Shown piece after piece: positions 25,273 through 34,052 of a DNA stretch of 64,000 bases (position 1 is the first letter of the stretch; every line of letters begins with the position of its first letter). A program made the translations under genes and the position numbers. The notes beneath the pieces were generated by a model. The model made no database searches. It saw only the letters and a list, made by a program, of their open reading frames with translations, and was not told the origin of the DNA. Source of the DNA: Burkholderia cepacia (lineage in GTDB: Bacteria; Pseudomonadota; Gammaproteobacteria; Burkholderiales; Burkholderiaceae); the NCBI RefSeq assembly GCF_001718835.1, contig NZ_CP013444.1:1178001-1242000 (forward strand), in the 5' to 3' direction.

Positions 25273-27373
25273 GGGGGGCAGGCTCCTTCGGTGTGGCTTG
25301 ACGGGCGGCGTCGGCGATGTGCGCGAGCCGCGTGTCGATCAGGTTCAGCAGCGCGTCGCGCGCGGGGTCGGCGCGCTCGCCGGACGGTCGGGACGACGGC
25401 GGGGCGTCGGGGCGCGCGTCCGGCGCAGGCGGCCGTGCGTCGTCGGGCGTGCGCGCGGCGGCGGGCGCATGACGCTCGGCGCCCGTCTCTGACTCCGCGT
25501 CGCGCAGCCCGGCCACGCGCGCGAGCTGCGCGGCGATCGCCGTGTCGCCGGGCCTGCGTTCCGCGAGCAGGAACAGCGGGCCTTCGAGCGCGCCGAGTTC
25601 CGCGAGCGCGCGCCGCCGCGTGGCGAGCCACGTGGCGGCCGGCCGCACCCACGACGGTTCGTAGTGAACCAGCCCGAGCGCCTGCGCGATCGCGCCGTGG
25701 CGGGCGAACGCGTCGGCCGCGAGCGCGCGCCGCTCGGCCGGCTGCGCGACCTGCGCGAGGCGCCGCCACTGGTCGGTCAGCGCGGCGAGCCCGGCGTCGA
25801 TCTGCTTGCCGATGCTGACGGGCCAGATGCGCGTGAACACGAGATACACGACGACGTTGCCGAGCAGGATGCCGATCGTGCGGTCGCGCGCGATCGTCAG
25901 GTCGAAACCGGGGCCGGCGCCCTGGATCACGCACAGGAAAAACGCGAACGCGATCTGGAAGCCCGCGTACGCGATGCGCGGCGAGCCGAATGCGACCCAC
26001 GCGGCGAGCCAGCCGCCGGCGAACACCAGCGCCATCAGGTGGCCGACCGACGACAGCGACGGCACGACGAAGACGAGTGCCGCCGTGCCGAGCAGCGCGC
26101 CGACGATGCAGCCGAGAATCCGCAGCGTGAGCTTCTCGACCGTCTCGGCCGTCGAGCCGAGCGACACGATATAGCAGGTGACGACGCAGGTATGGATGCC
26201 CGACCAGTCGAGCTGCGAATACAGCAGGTAGCAGAAGATCGCGGCGGCGGTCGTCTTCAGTGCGTAGCGGATGTGGTCGGGGTTGGTGCGCGCGTCGGGC
26301 AGGAAGAAGCCGCCGCGCGGCGCGGGCGGCGGCGCGGTAGGTTCGGCGGCGTTGCACGCGGCGCTCGCGTTCGCGTCGACGGGCGGCGCGGCGGCCGTCG
26401 CGCCGGGTTCCGCGAAGCGCGTGATCGCCGCGTGCAGGTCCGTCGCGACGACGCGGGCGAGCGGCGCCAGCGCATCGGCCGGCGGCAGCGTGAGCGTCAC
26501 GTCGACGGGGTAGCCGCCCTGGTCGAGGATGTCGGCCATCTCGTCGAGCGTCGCGGCGATCGGGGTGGCGTACGTGCCGGGCAGGCGCGCGCCCGGTTCG
26601 CGATCCGCCAGCGCGACCGCGACGAGGATCGCCGTGCTCGATGCCACGGCCTGCCGCAACGCCGCGAAGTCGGCGGCGGACGACGAGCCTTCGAGCGTCG
26701 ACAGCTTGAGCCACGTGAGCAGCTGCTTGTCGCCTTCGTGAAGGCTGGCATCGAATGCGTCGCGCGCCGCATCGTCGCCGCGCAGCCGCTGCGCGGCGAG
26801 CCGCAGGCGCTTCGCGAGCTGCGCGTGCGCGAGCTTGCGCGGCGACGGCGCGATCAGCAGGTTGACGACGATCGCGACACCGACGGGGATCGCGATCGTC
26901 AGCCAGATGTACAGCAGCGCGCGCGTCGCGGCTTCGCCGAACGGCGCGAGGCCGAGCTGGTCGAGCCCGAAGCCGACGATCATCGCGAGGATCGCGCCCA
27001 CCGGGCGCAGCTTGCTGGCGGAAGTCAGGTACAGGAGGGCGACCGACAGCACGGCCATGCACGCGACCCGCAGGATCGAATAGTCGATGCTGAAGATCGC
27101 GATGCCGAGCACGAGCCCGATCACGATCGTGACGATCAGCAGCAGCGCGGCCGCGAGCACGACGCTCGTCACGCGGTCGGCACGGATCATGAAGAACACG
27201 ACGTACGCGGACAGTGCGGCTTCGGGCGTGCCGTATGCGGCCGTCACGAACGCGGTCAGCGCGCAGATCAGTGCGACCCGCGCGGCGATCGACGCGCGCC
27301 CCGGAAACGGCGCGAGCAGCCGCAGGACTTCGCGCGGGCCCGGCGAGCGAACCTCAGCGGCAGGCAGTGCCAT
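25259..27373 (-). CDS. FUSC-family inner-membrane transporter (AaeB/fusaric acid resistance type)
   Basis: The 704 residues form two blocks of hydrophobic segments (about 25-180 and 375-515) separated and followed by soluble regions, the FUSC/ArAE layout. Members export aromatic carboxylic acids or fusaric acid together with an HlyD-type adaptor. The C-terminal tail is rich in Ala, Pro and Arg and looks disordered. The gene overlaps the adaptor gene upstream by 20 bases and the channel gene downstream by 14 bases. Fusaric acid, a Fusarium toxin, is a plausible substrate for a soil or plant-associated Burkholderia, but this is inference. Confidence 0.9.
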   Translation of the reverse strand: MALPAAEVRSPGPREVLRLLAPFPGRASIAARVALICALTAFVTAAYGTPEAALSAYVVFFMIRADRVTSVVLAAALLLIVTIVIGLVLGIAIFSIDYSILRVACMAVLSVALLYLTSASKLRPVGAILAMIVGFGLDQLGLAPFGEAATRALLYIWLTIAIPVGVAIVVNLLIAPSPRKLAHAQLAKRLRLAAQRLRGDDAARDAFDASLHEGDKQLLTWLKLSTLEGSSSAADFAALRQAVASSTAILVAVALADREPGARLPGTYATPIAATLDEMADILDQGGYPVDVTLTLPPADALAPLARVVATDLHAAITRFAEPGATAAAPPVDANASAACNAAEPTAPPPAPRGGFFLPDARTNPDHIRYALKTTAAAIFCYLLYSQLDWSGIHTCVVTCYIVSLGSTAETVEKLTLRILGCIVGALLGTAALVFVVPSLSSVGHLMALVFAGGWLAAWVAFGSPRIAYAGFQIAFAFFLCVIQGAGPGFDLTIARDRTIGILLGNVVVYLVFTRIWPVSIGKQIDAGLAALTDQWRRLAQVAQPAERRALAADAFARHGAIAQALGLVHYEPSWVRPAATWLATRRRALAELGALEGPLFLLAERRPGDTAIAAQLARVAGLRDAESETGAERHAPAAARTPDDARPPAPDARPDAPPSSRPSGERADPARDALLNLIDTRLAHIADAARQATPKEPAPHAPT

Positions 27374-28403
27374 GCCGGACCTCGACGATCGCGCTGGCGC
27401 CGACGCGCACGAGCGTGCCGTCGGGTTCGTCGAGCTTCACGCGCACCGGGAAGCGCTGCGCGACGTGCACCCAGTTCACCGAGTTCTGCACGATCGGCAG
27501 CGAGCGCGGCAGGTTGATGCGCGCGCTGTCGGCGATGCCTGCACCGATGCCGACGACCTTGCCCGTCAGCGGGCGGCTGCGGTCGATCATCGAATAGACG
27601 GTCGCGCAGTCGCCGACCGCGATGCGGCTCAGCGACGTCTCGCGGAAGTTGCCGACCGCGAACCATTCGCGCGCGTCGATCAGCGTGAAGATCGACTGGT
27701 TCGGCGTCAGGGTTTCGCCGGCGAGTACCGACAGGCCCGTGACGAGGCCGTCGTGCGGCGCGCGCACCACGGTGTCCTCGAGCGCGTGCTGCGCGCGCGC
27801 CAGCGCGGCCTCGCGCGCATGCAGCGTCGCGATCGCGTCGGCTTCGTCGCCGATCGTCTGCGCGGACGCGCGTTGCTGTTCCTGCGCCTGCGTGAGCGAC
27901 ACGGCTGCGTCGCGCTGGCGAACCTTCGCCTGGTCGAACTGCTGCGCGCTGACGTAGCCCTGCGCGGCGAGCGGTGCGAGCCGGTTCACGTCGCGCGTCG
28001 CGAGATCGTGGTTCTGCGTCGCGCGCTTGACCTGCTCGGCGGCCACGGCGGCGTTCGAGCGCTCGCCGATCAGCGAACGGCGGCGCGTGTCGAGCGACGC
28101 GCGCGCGAGCTCGAGGTCGGCCTGCGCCTGCGCAACCGTCAGCCGGTACGGCACGGGATCGATGACGTACAGCAGGTCGCCCTTCGCGACGCGCTGGTTT
28201 TCATGCACCGCGAGCTGCACGATGCGGCCGCCGACCGGCGACGCGACGTGCACGACGTCCGCGTCGATCGACGCGTCGTCGGTGGACGGGTAGGCCGTCG
28301 TGCGGTGGTACGCGTACGCGAGCGCGGCGATGCCGAGCGCGACGATCGCCAGTGCGATCACGCGGCCTTTGGTCGAGGGTTGGCTGATGCCGGCGAGTTT
28401 CAT
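27354..28403 (-). CDS. HlyD-family periplasmic adaptor (AaeA/EmrA type)
   Basis: The 349-residue protein has one N-terminal membrane segment (VIALAIVALGIAALAYAY, about 15-32). A lipoyl/barrel-sandwich half (SPVGGRIVQLAVHENQRVAK), a coiled-coil hairpin (about 95-200), the second lipoyl half (TVVRAPHDGLVTGLSVLAGE) and a beta-barrel follow. It links the FUSC pump to the outer-membrane channel. It starts in a four-base overlap with the small YtcA-like gene and overlaps the FUSC gene by 20 bases. Confidence 0.92.
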   Translation of the reverse strand: MKLAGISQPSTKGRVIALAIVALGIAALAYAYHRTTAYPSTDDASIDADVVHVASPVGGRIVQLAVHENQRVAKGDLLYVIDPVPYRLTVAQAQADLELARASLDTRRRSLIGERSNAAVAAEQVKRATQNHDLATRDVNRLAPLAAQGYVSAQQFDQAKVRQRDAAVSLTQAQEQQRASAQTIGDEADAIATLHAREAALARAQHALEDTVVRAPHDGLVTGLSVLAGETLTPNQSIFTLIDAREWFAVGNFRETSLSRIAVGDCATVYSMIDRSRPLTGKVVGIGAGIADSARINLPRSLPIVQNSVNWVHVAQRFPVRVKLDEPDGTLVRVGASAIVEVRHGTACR

Positions 28404-28693
28404 GCGAACGGCCCCGTGCCGGTGAGCCACACGATCACGGCGACCACGAGCCCGATCGCGGTGCAGACGGCAAGCTGGTAGGGCACCGTGGCGGCCCAGC
28501 CGGTCGCGACGAAGATACGGTGCGCGACGATCGCGCCGACGACACCGACGATCGCACTGACGAGCCAAAGCGGGAAATACGCGCCGAACAGGACGTACGA
28601 CGGTGCGCCGCGCGATGCGCAGCCCGCGAGCGGCAGGGCGGGCGCCAGGACGGCGGCGACGCGCACGGGCGCGCGCGGCGTTGTTTTTCTCAT
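28400..28693 (-). CDS. YtcA-like small membrane lipoprotein
   Basis: The 97-residue protein has a lipoprotein-type signal peptide (LPLAGC), then two membrane segments (FPLWLVSAIVGVVGAIVAHR and VCTAIGLVVAVIVWLTG). Small proteins of the YtcA/AaeX kind are regularly encoded first in AaeAB-type efflux operons, as here. The ATG at 28693 is followed by an ATGA overlap into the adaptor gene. Its role in the pump is unknown in general. Confidence 0.8.
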   Translation of the reverse strand: MRKTTPRAPVRVAAVLAPALPLAGCASRGAPSYVLFGAYFPLWLVSAIVGVVGAIVAHRIFVATGWAATVPYQLAVCTAIGLVVAVIVWLTGTGPFA

Positions 28694-29113
28694 GGTGTGA
28701 CGAGCTTGACGAATGGGGGCCGGGCGCGCCGTGGCGACGATTCCGGGATACGGAGCCGATAATAAATCAGCGCGACGTGGACGGCCAGCCGGGGCTTGTT
28801 CGGCATCCGCGATGGCGGGCGGCGCTTTCGTCAGGGCCGCGCGACGCGGGCGCACGGACGTATAGGGCTGCTTATGACTGCAAGGACGCGGAAGGCAAGT
28901 TGAATCGATGCGTTTGATGCGCCGTCGCGATCGAATCGGCGCGCGAACCGCGCATTCCCGCGTGAACCGGCGTGAACCGGCGTGAATCCGCGCGATCCTG
29001 CCGGCCGGGCCCGTCATCTGCCGCCGGCGTCGGGTTCGGCGGGATGTGTGTACCATCGGGCGTACGGCGCGGGCCTCGCTGGCCAGTCGCGCCGCAACGT
29101 GGGTGAGCGCGCC
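28694..29113. other. Divergent intergenic region between efflux operon and metallophosphoesterase
   Basis: No gene is seen in these 420 bases. The region must hold divergent promoters. A tandem repeat of a 10-base unit (GCGTGAACCG, three copies, the third imperfect) lies at 28961-28990. No clear operator was recognised. Confidence 0.5.
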
Positions 29114-30262
29114 ATGCGAAGTTTTTTTGTCCGGTTCATTGCAATCGGCGTGCTGTTCCATCTGTACGTCGGGATGCGGATCATTCCCGATGCGTTCGCG
29201 TCGCCGGTCGCGCGCACGATCGCGGCGCTCGTGCTGGCGAGCTTCGTCGTGCTGATCCCGGTCGGCATGTTCTCGCGCCGCTTCGACGAAGGCTGGGCCG
29301 CGACGCTGGCCGGCTGGGCCGGCTCGGTCGTGATGGGCTTCTTCTCGTCGCTGCTCCTGCTGACGTTCGTGCGCGACCTGATGCTGCTCGGCGTGGCCGC
29401 GTGGCGCGCGCTCGGACACGCCGGCGCATGGGGCGGGGCGGCGGCGGACAGCGCGTCGGGCGTGCTGGCCGGCGCGCTGCTGATCACGGGAATCGGGTTC
29501 GTGAACGCGCGCCGCACGGCGGCGGTCAAGCGCGTGTCGATCCCGGTCGACGGGCTGCCGGCGGGGCTCGACGGGCTGACGATCGTGCAACTGTCCGACA
29601 TCCACGTCGGGCCGACGATCAAGCGGCCCTATGTCGAGCGGATCGTGCGCGCGGTCAATGCGCTCGATGCCGACCTCGTCGTCGTGACGGGCGACGTGGT
29701 CGACGGCTCGGTCAAGCGCCTGCGCGAGCACACGGCGCCGCTCGGCCGCATGCAGTCGCGGCACGGCAGCTTCCTGGTGACGGGCAACCACGAGTATTAC
29801 GCGGGCGCGCACGCGTGGATCGACGAATTCCGGCGCATCGGGCTGACGGTGCTGCTCAACGAGCACGTGCTGATCGAGCACGACGGCGCGCACGCGGTGC
29901 TCGCGGGCGTCACCGACTTTACGGCCGGGGCGTTCGACCCGGCACACCGCAGCGACCCGCAGCGCGCGCTGGCGGGTGCGCCGCGCGAGGTGGCCACGAA
30001 GATCCTGCTCGCGCACCAGCCGCGCAGCGCGGAACAGGCGAGCCGGGCCGGGTTCTCGCTGCAGATCTCGGGCCATACGCACGGCGGCCAGTTCCTGCCG
30101 TGGCCGCCGTTCGTGCGGCTGCAGCAGCCGGTGATCGGCGGGCTGAGCCGCTTCGGCGATCTGTGGCTCTATACGAGCCGCGGCACCGGATACTGGGGGC
30201 CGCCGAACCGCTTCGGCGTGCCGTCCGAGATCACGCTGATCCGGCTGACGCGGGGTGCGTAG
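29114..30262 (+). CDS. Membrane-anchored metallophosphoesterase (YkuE/YaeI-like)
   Basis: The 382 residues start with four hydrophobic segments (about 5-20, 33-53, 63-90 and 105-125) followed by a calcineurin-like phosphoesterase domain. All metal-binding motifs are visible: LSDIHVG, VVTGDVVDG, VTGNHEYY and SGHTHGGQF. Related proteins hydrolyse phosphodiesters, including UDP-diacylglucosamine in lipid A synthesis, but membership in that subgroup is not established. The ATG at 29114 is preferred because upstream in-frame codons read as low-complexity sequence. Confidence 0.9.
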   Translation: MRSFFVRFIAIGVLFHLYVGMRIIPDAFASPVARTIAALVLASFVVLIPVGMFSRRFDEGWAATLAGWAGSVVMGFFSSLLLLTFVRDLMLLGVAAWRALGHAGAWGGAAADSASGVLAGALLITGIGFVNARRTAAVKRVSIPVDGLPAGLDGLTIVQLSDIHVGPTIKRPYVERIVRAVNALDADLVVVTGDVVDGSVKRLREHTAPLGRMQSRHGSFLVTGNHEYYAGAHAWIDEFRRIGLTVLLNEHVLIEHDGAHAVLAGVTDFTAGAFDPAHRSDPQRALAGAPREVATKILLAHQPRSAEQASRAGFSLQISGHTHGGQFLPWPPFVRLQQPVIGGLSRFGDLWLYTSRGTGYWGPPNRFGVPSEITLIRLTRGA

Positions 30263-30327
30263 CCGGCGCCCCGCGCCGGCGTGGCGCACTCGCCGCGGCG
30301 CGCGCGTTCATGCGCGCCGCGCGAGCG

Positions 30328-30912
30328 TCACGCGATGCGGGCGATGTCGTCGAAGTCGAAGCGCGGGCTGCGCGGGAACAGGCCGGCCGGATCGCCGTAG
30401 CCGAGGTTGACGAGGAAATTGCTCTTCACCGTGGTGCCGGCGAAGAACGCGGCGTCGACCGCCGCGTTATCGAAGCCGGACATCGGGCCGGCGTCGAGGC
30501 CGAGCGCGCGGGCGGCCATGATCAGGTACGCACCCTGCAGCGACGAGTTGCGGAACGCGGTGGCCTGGATCAGCGCGTCGTTGCCCGCGAACCAGCTGCG
30601 CGCGTCCGCGTGCGGGAACAGGCGCGGCAACTGCTCGTAGAACGCCATGTCCATGCCGACGATCACCGTGACGGGCGCGGCCATCGTCTTCGCGAGATTG
30701 CCTTCGGACAGCGCCGGCTTCAGGCGGGCCTTCGCTTCCGGCGACTTGACGAACACGAAGCGCGCGGGGCTCGAGTTCGCCGACGTCGGGCCGAATTTCG
30801 CGACGTCGACCAGCCGGTGGAGCAGCGCGTCCTCGACCGGCTTGTCCTGCCAGGTGTTGTGCGTGCGCGCGGTCAGGAACAACTGGTCGAGCGCGGAATC
30901 GGAAAGCGTCAT
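30328..30912 (-). CDS. Nitroreductase-family protein (RutE/HadB type)
   Basis: This 194-residue flavoprotein resembles RutE, the malonic semialdehyde reductase-type nitroreductase. Segments typical of that group are ARTHNTWQDKPVEDALLHRL, KFGPTSANSSPARFVFVKSP and SLQGAYLIMAARALGLDAGP. FMN binding is expected from the RTHN and TSANSSP regions. There are no other rut genes nearby, so a pyrimidine-degradation role is not supported by context; a general reductase is equally possible. The ATG at 30912 leaves out a 64-residue extension with no family similarity. Confidence 0.88.
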   Translation of the reverse strand: MTLSDSALDQLFLTARTHNTWQDKPVEDALLHRLVDVAKFGPTSANSSPARFVFVKSPEAKARLKPALSEGNLAKTMAAPVTVIVGMDMAFYEQLPRLFPHADARSWFAGNDALIQATAFRNSSLQGAYLIMAARALGLDAGPMSGFDNAAVDAAFFAGTTVKSNFLVNLGYGDPAGLFPRSPRFDFDDIARIA

Positions 30913-31178
30913 GATGATGAGGTCCGGAAAAGGGCCGGCGAAGCGCGCCGGCCGGGTTGAACGGGAACGTGGCGCGGCCGGGCAGGGGCGGCCGCGCGAC
31001 ATGGCGCGATGATAGCGTGATGCGCCTGCGCATGCCCGGCGGCAGCCGTCGGCCGGGCAGCGGCACCGGATTGGAACGGCCTCGCGCCGCGAATGAACGA
31101 GCATGGCGGCCGCGTGCGCGGTTCGCTACCATGCAATCATGCGTCGCCCGTCGATGTTTTCCGCCTGACCCGCCCGAT

Positions 31179-31787
31179 ATGTCCACGTTCGATCTCTTTG
31201 CTGACACGCCCGCGCCCGACGTGGACTGGTACCCGGACTGGCTGGCGCCGTCCGATGCCGATCGCGCGCTGGACGCGCTGATCGACGAGGTTGCGTGGCG
31301 TCAGGACACGATCCGCACGCCGCGCGGACGCATTCCGTTGCCGCGGCTCACCGCATGGCAGGGCGAGCCGGATGCCGTCTACGTGTATTCGGGGATCCGC
31401 AACGTGCCGGCGCCGTGGACGCCGGCCGTGTTCGACCTGAAGCGCGCGGTCGAGGCGACGTGCGGCGCGCGTTTCAACAGCGTGCTGCTCAATCGCTACC
31501 GCAACGGGCTGGACAGCCTCGGCTGGCACGCGGACAACGAGCCCGAGCTCGGCGAGGCGCCGGTGATCGCGTCGGTGAGCCTCGGTGCGATGCGCGTGTT
31601 CGACCTGCGCCATCGCGCGACCGGTGTCACGCATGCGTATCGCCTCGTGCACGGCAGCCTGCTCGTGATGCGCGGGCGCACGCAGGCCGAATGGCAGCAT
31701 CGCGTGCCGAAGGCGCCGGGCGTGCAGGGCGAGCGCGTGAACCTGACGTTCCGGCGGGTCGTCGCGGGACCGGCGGACGCTGCCTGA
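31179..31787 (+). CDS. AlkB-type 2-oxoglutarate/Fe(II) dioxygenase (AlkB2-like)
   Basis: The 202-residue protein is an AlkB-family DNA/RNA dealkylase. Visible are NSVLLNRYRNGLDSLGWHAD with the iron-binding HxD (HAD), a second His in EWQHRVPKAP, and the RVNLTFR segment with the 2-oxoglutarate-binding Arg. It probably repairs N1-methyladenine and N3-methylcytosine oxidatively. Length is normal for the short AlkB2/3-like group. It stands alone, divergent from the nitroreductase gene. Confidence 0.92.
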   Translation: MSTFDLFADTPAPDVDWYPDWLAPSDADRALDALIDEVAWRQDTIRTPRGRIPLPRLTAWQGEPDAVYVYSGIRNVPAPWTPAVFDLKRAVEATCGARFNSVLLNRYRNGLDSLGWHADNEPELGEAPVIASVSLGAMRVFDLRHRATGVTHAYRLVHGSLLVMRGRTQAEWQHRVPKAPGVQGERVNLTFRRVVAGPADAA

Positions 31788-31997
31788 CGCAAGCCCGGCG
31801 CGCGAATGCCGATGGCCCATGCAGCCCGGCTATCGGTTTTATTTTGAGATAGCCCAGTGAAACCTCTGATGGTGCGTCGCAACATATTCCGTGTAGACTG
31901 TCTGATGGACCGGCGCGTACCGATCGCTGCCGGAATGATTGCATCGCATGCCCGAGGGCCGGCCGGCGCCGGACGACGGGCGGCGGGAGAACTTCGC

Positions 31998-32204
31998 GTG
32001 ACCGGACTGAGTGAATCCCTCGAACCCTCGCTGCACGTCTTTGAACAAGACGGCGGATGGCAATGGGCGCTGACGGTGAAGCGGGCGACCGGCGTCGGCG
32101 TGAAAGTCGTGGCGTTCAGCCGGGAAGGTTTCGTTCGCGAGGCCGACGCGCACGCCGCCGGCGAACGCGCGCGCGCGGCGCTCGACGGCGCGGTGCTCGC
32201 CTGA
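31998..32204 (+). CDS. Small hypothetical protein
   Basis: I do not recognise this 68-residue protein. The GTG at 31998 is chosen because GGGAGAA lies seven bases upstream and the sequence from there (VTGLSESLEPSLHVFEQDGG, then WQWALTVKRATG) looks like one compact beta-rich domain with a C-terminal Ala-rich helix. Longer frames exist upstream. It lies immediately before the large palindromic element. Confidence 0.5.
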   Translation: MTGLSESLEPSLHVFEQDGGWQWALTVKRATGVGVKVVAFSREGFVREADAHAAGERARAALDGAVLA

Positions 32205-32289
32205 CGCTTCCCGTCGTTTCCCGTAGACTGCGGCGCACGCCGACCGTGGCGCGTTGCCGCGGCGGCCGGGTCTTCCGCTTTTTCTTCAT

Positions 32290-32585
32290 CCCAGGGCCTG
32301 CTCACGCTAATAACGGGCTTGCGAACTTGCCTTGCCGGCTGCAGTGCAAGAAGCAAGGAGCGCCGTTTGGCCGAGCCAAACAAGCGACGCGCGACGCCGC
32401 AATGCGGCCGGCAAGGCAAGTTCCCCTGATCTTAAAAAATTCATTCGCGGGGCTGGCCGCCAGAAGGGCCGATCGCCGCGTCATGCTCCTTGCGAATACG
32501 CCCGGTATTCGCTGCGTCGCATTCCTCGCGCTCGGCCCTTCTGGCGGCCAGCGCAAGCCCGTTATTAGCGTGAACAGGCCCTGGG
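32290..32585. repeat. 296-bp nested, cloverleaf-like inverted repeat
   Basis: The outer arms at 32290-32323 and 32552-32585 are inverted copies (33 of 34 bases). Inside are two separate palindromic arms. Arm 1 pairs 32324-32339 with 32407-32422 (16 of 16) and contains an inner hairpin GTTTGGC-CGA-GCCAAAC at 32365-32381. Arm 2 pairs 32453-32472 with 32532-32551 (20 of 20) and contains GCGAATAC-GCCCG-GTATTCGC at 32492-32512. An AT-rich linker (CTTAAAAAATTC) joins the arms. No ORF of note is inside. It could be a MITE-like non-autonomous element, a structured RNA, or a protein-binding cruciform site. Confidence 0.9.
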
Positions 32586-32634
32586 TCGCGACGCCGGCCG
32601 CCGCGCCGCGCGTGCGCCTTCCCGTCCCGTCAGG

Positions 32635-32645
32635 AATGGTCCGTA
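32635..32645 (+). promoter_or_regulatory. Recurrent motif AATGGTCCGTA, copy 1 (before gspI)
   Basis: AATGGTCCGTA followed by TCTTTCG lies 83 bases upstream of the gspI ATG. The same core recurs at four other places in the cluster. The function is unknown; an activator site or promoter element is suggested by its positions. Confidence 0.6.
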
Positions 32646-32727
32646 TCTTTCGACACGCGACTGCCACAGGTTTCGCCTAACGTAGGCGCGCATCCGGCCG
32701 GACGCGCGCTGCGCGAGCCGCGCCGGC

Positions 32728-33189
32728 ATGACGGACAACCGACGGACGTGGTTCATGTGCGACGACAAGACAGGCTGTGACGATCGCCCGGTCCGCGGCG
32801 GGGCGTCGGCGGCGCGGGGGCCGCAAACGGGTTTCACGCTGATCGAGGTGCTGATCGCGCTGGCGATCGTCGCGGTGGCGCTGGGTGCCGTGATGCGCGC
32901 GATCGGCGCGCTCGCGTCGGATACCGACATGGCGCGCATGCGCCTGCTCGCGTTGTGGAGCGCCGACAACGCGCTCGGCGAGATCCGCATCGCCGCGAAC
33001 TGGCCGCCCGTCGGCGCCAGCACGTTCGCGTGTCCGCAAGGGCCGTACCGGTTCGTGTGCCGCCAGTCGGTGGCCGCGTTGCCGAGCCCGCTCGTGCGGC
33101 GCGTGACCGTGAGCGTGTATCCGTCCGCGTCGAGCCGCAACGTGCTCGCCGAAGTCGTCACGGTGATCCAGAATGAAGCGCGCCGCTGA
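32728..33189 (+). CDS. gspI: Type II secretion minor pseudopilin GspI
   Basis: The 153-residue protein has a long basic/polar leader (about 35 residues) followed by the prepilin peptidase site and hydrophobic helix (QTG/FTLIEVLIALAIVAVALG), with Glu at +5 of the mature protein. The C-terminal domain is the small GspI type. GspI, J and K form the tip of the periplasmic pseudopilus that pushes folded exoproteins through the secretin. It overlaps gspJ by 17 bases. No gspC, D, E, G, K, L or M lies next to it; gspF and gspH are 24 kb away. Confidence 0.85.
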   Translation: MTDNRRTWFMCDDKTGCDDRPVRGGASAARGPQTGFTLIEVLIALAIVAVALGAVMRAIGALASDTDMARMRLLALWSADNALGEIRIAANWPPVGASTFACPQGPYRFVCRQSVAALPSPLVRRVTVSVYPSASSRNVLAEVVTVIQNEARR

Positions 33190-33835
33190 TCCGCGCGCGG
33201 CGGCGCGTGCCCGCGGCTTCACGCTGATCGAGATGCTGGTCGCGATCGCGCTGCTCGCCGTGATCGCGCTGCTGTCGTGGCGCGGCCTCGACGCGACGAT
33301 CCGAGGACGCGACGATATCGCGTCGAATCTGGCGCAAACGCGTCTGCTCGGCCGCTACTTCTCCCAGTTGCAGTTCGATCTGATGAACCTCGTCACGGCC
33401 GACGAAGTGTTCGGGCCGCCGCTGCGCATTCGCCCGAACGATCTCGTGATGGTGCGTCATCTCGGCGTCGGCGGCGGGCCGGCGCAGATGCAGGTCGTGC
33501 GCTACCAGCTCAAGGGGCGCGAGCTCGTGCGCAGCGCGTCGCAGCCGCTCGCGTCGCTGGCCGAAGTCGAGGACGCGCTGCGTCACATGGATGATTTTGC
33601 GAAGGTGGTCGTCAGCCGCGACGCGCGCGCGATGCAACTGGCGGTGTGGATCGCGCCGGGCGGATGGACCGCCAGCCAGGCCGCCATCGAGCAGAGCTAC
33701 GCGCAGTTTCTCGCGCAGCACGGCATCAGCAACATCACGTCGCTCGGGATGCCGCTGCCGCGCGGCGTCCGCTTCGCGGTCGCGCTCGGCACGCCGTCCG
33801 TCGAATACGAACGGACGATTCCGATCGGGCAGTAA
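33173..33835 (+). CDS. gspJ: Type II secretion minor pseudopilin GspJ
   Basis: The 220-residue protein has a short leader ending ARG, then FTLIEMLVAIALLAVIALLS as the pseudopilin helix. Next comes a larger C-terminal domain with SWRGLDATIRGRDDI and the LGRYFSQLQFDL segment typical of GspJ. It is translationally coupled to gspI. It is expected to work with GspI (and a GspK encoded elsewhere) at the pseudopilus tip. Confidence 0.87.
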   Translation: MKRAADPRAAARARGFTLIEMLVAIALLAVIALLSWRGLDATIRGRDDIASNLAQTRLLGRYFSQLQFDLMNLVTADEVFGPPLRIRPNDLVMVRHLGVGGGPAQMQVVRYQLKGRELVRSASQPLASLAEVEDALRHMDDFAKVVVSRDARAMQLAVWIAPGGWTASQAAIEQSYAQFLAQHGISNITSLGMPLPRGVRFAVALGTPSVEYERTIPIGQ

Positions 33836-33921
33836 GCACGGCGGCCGATGCGCACACACCGCGCACCGCATGCATCGGCCGCGCGGGGCGGCACGGGGTG
33901 CGCGTCCGGCCCGCCCGTCAA

Positions 33922-33934
33922 AATGGTCCGTAAC
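33922..33934 (+). promoter_or_regulatory. Recurrent motif AATGGTCCGTAAC, copy 2 (before the TPR genes)
   Basis: AATGGTCCGTAAC followed by TTTCGTCATACG lies 119 bases upstream of the first TPR-glycosyltransferase start, in a 217-base gap after gspJ. It shares the core and part of the downstream TTTCG context with copy 1. Confidence 0.6.
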
Positions 33935-34052
33935 TTTCGTCATACGCGTGTTACCGCTCGTCCGCTAGTCTCGCTTCGACAGCGATTGCCGCGACCCGCC
34001 GCTCCGGACGGTCGACCGGCAACGGATTCCGCGAGACGGCAAGGGGGCCAAC

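Noticed and set aside
25664..27517. A 617-codon plus-strand frame opposite the FUSC gene
   Set aside because: Its composition (Arg, Asp, Glu, His runs) is typical of an antisense shadow, and FUSC on the minus strand is well supported.
28961..28990. Tandem 10-base repeats as a CRISPR or iteron array
   Set aside because: There are only three copies, without spacers or a nearby replication gene; it is a minor tandem repeat.
33922..33990. Assignment of the recurrent motif as an ECF -35 element with a CGTC-type -10
   Set aside because: The candidate -10 sequences are about 24-30 bases away and are not consistent between copies, so a promoter call is not justified by eye.
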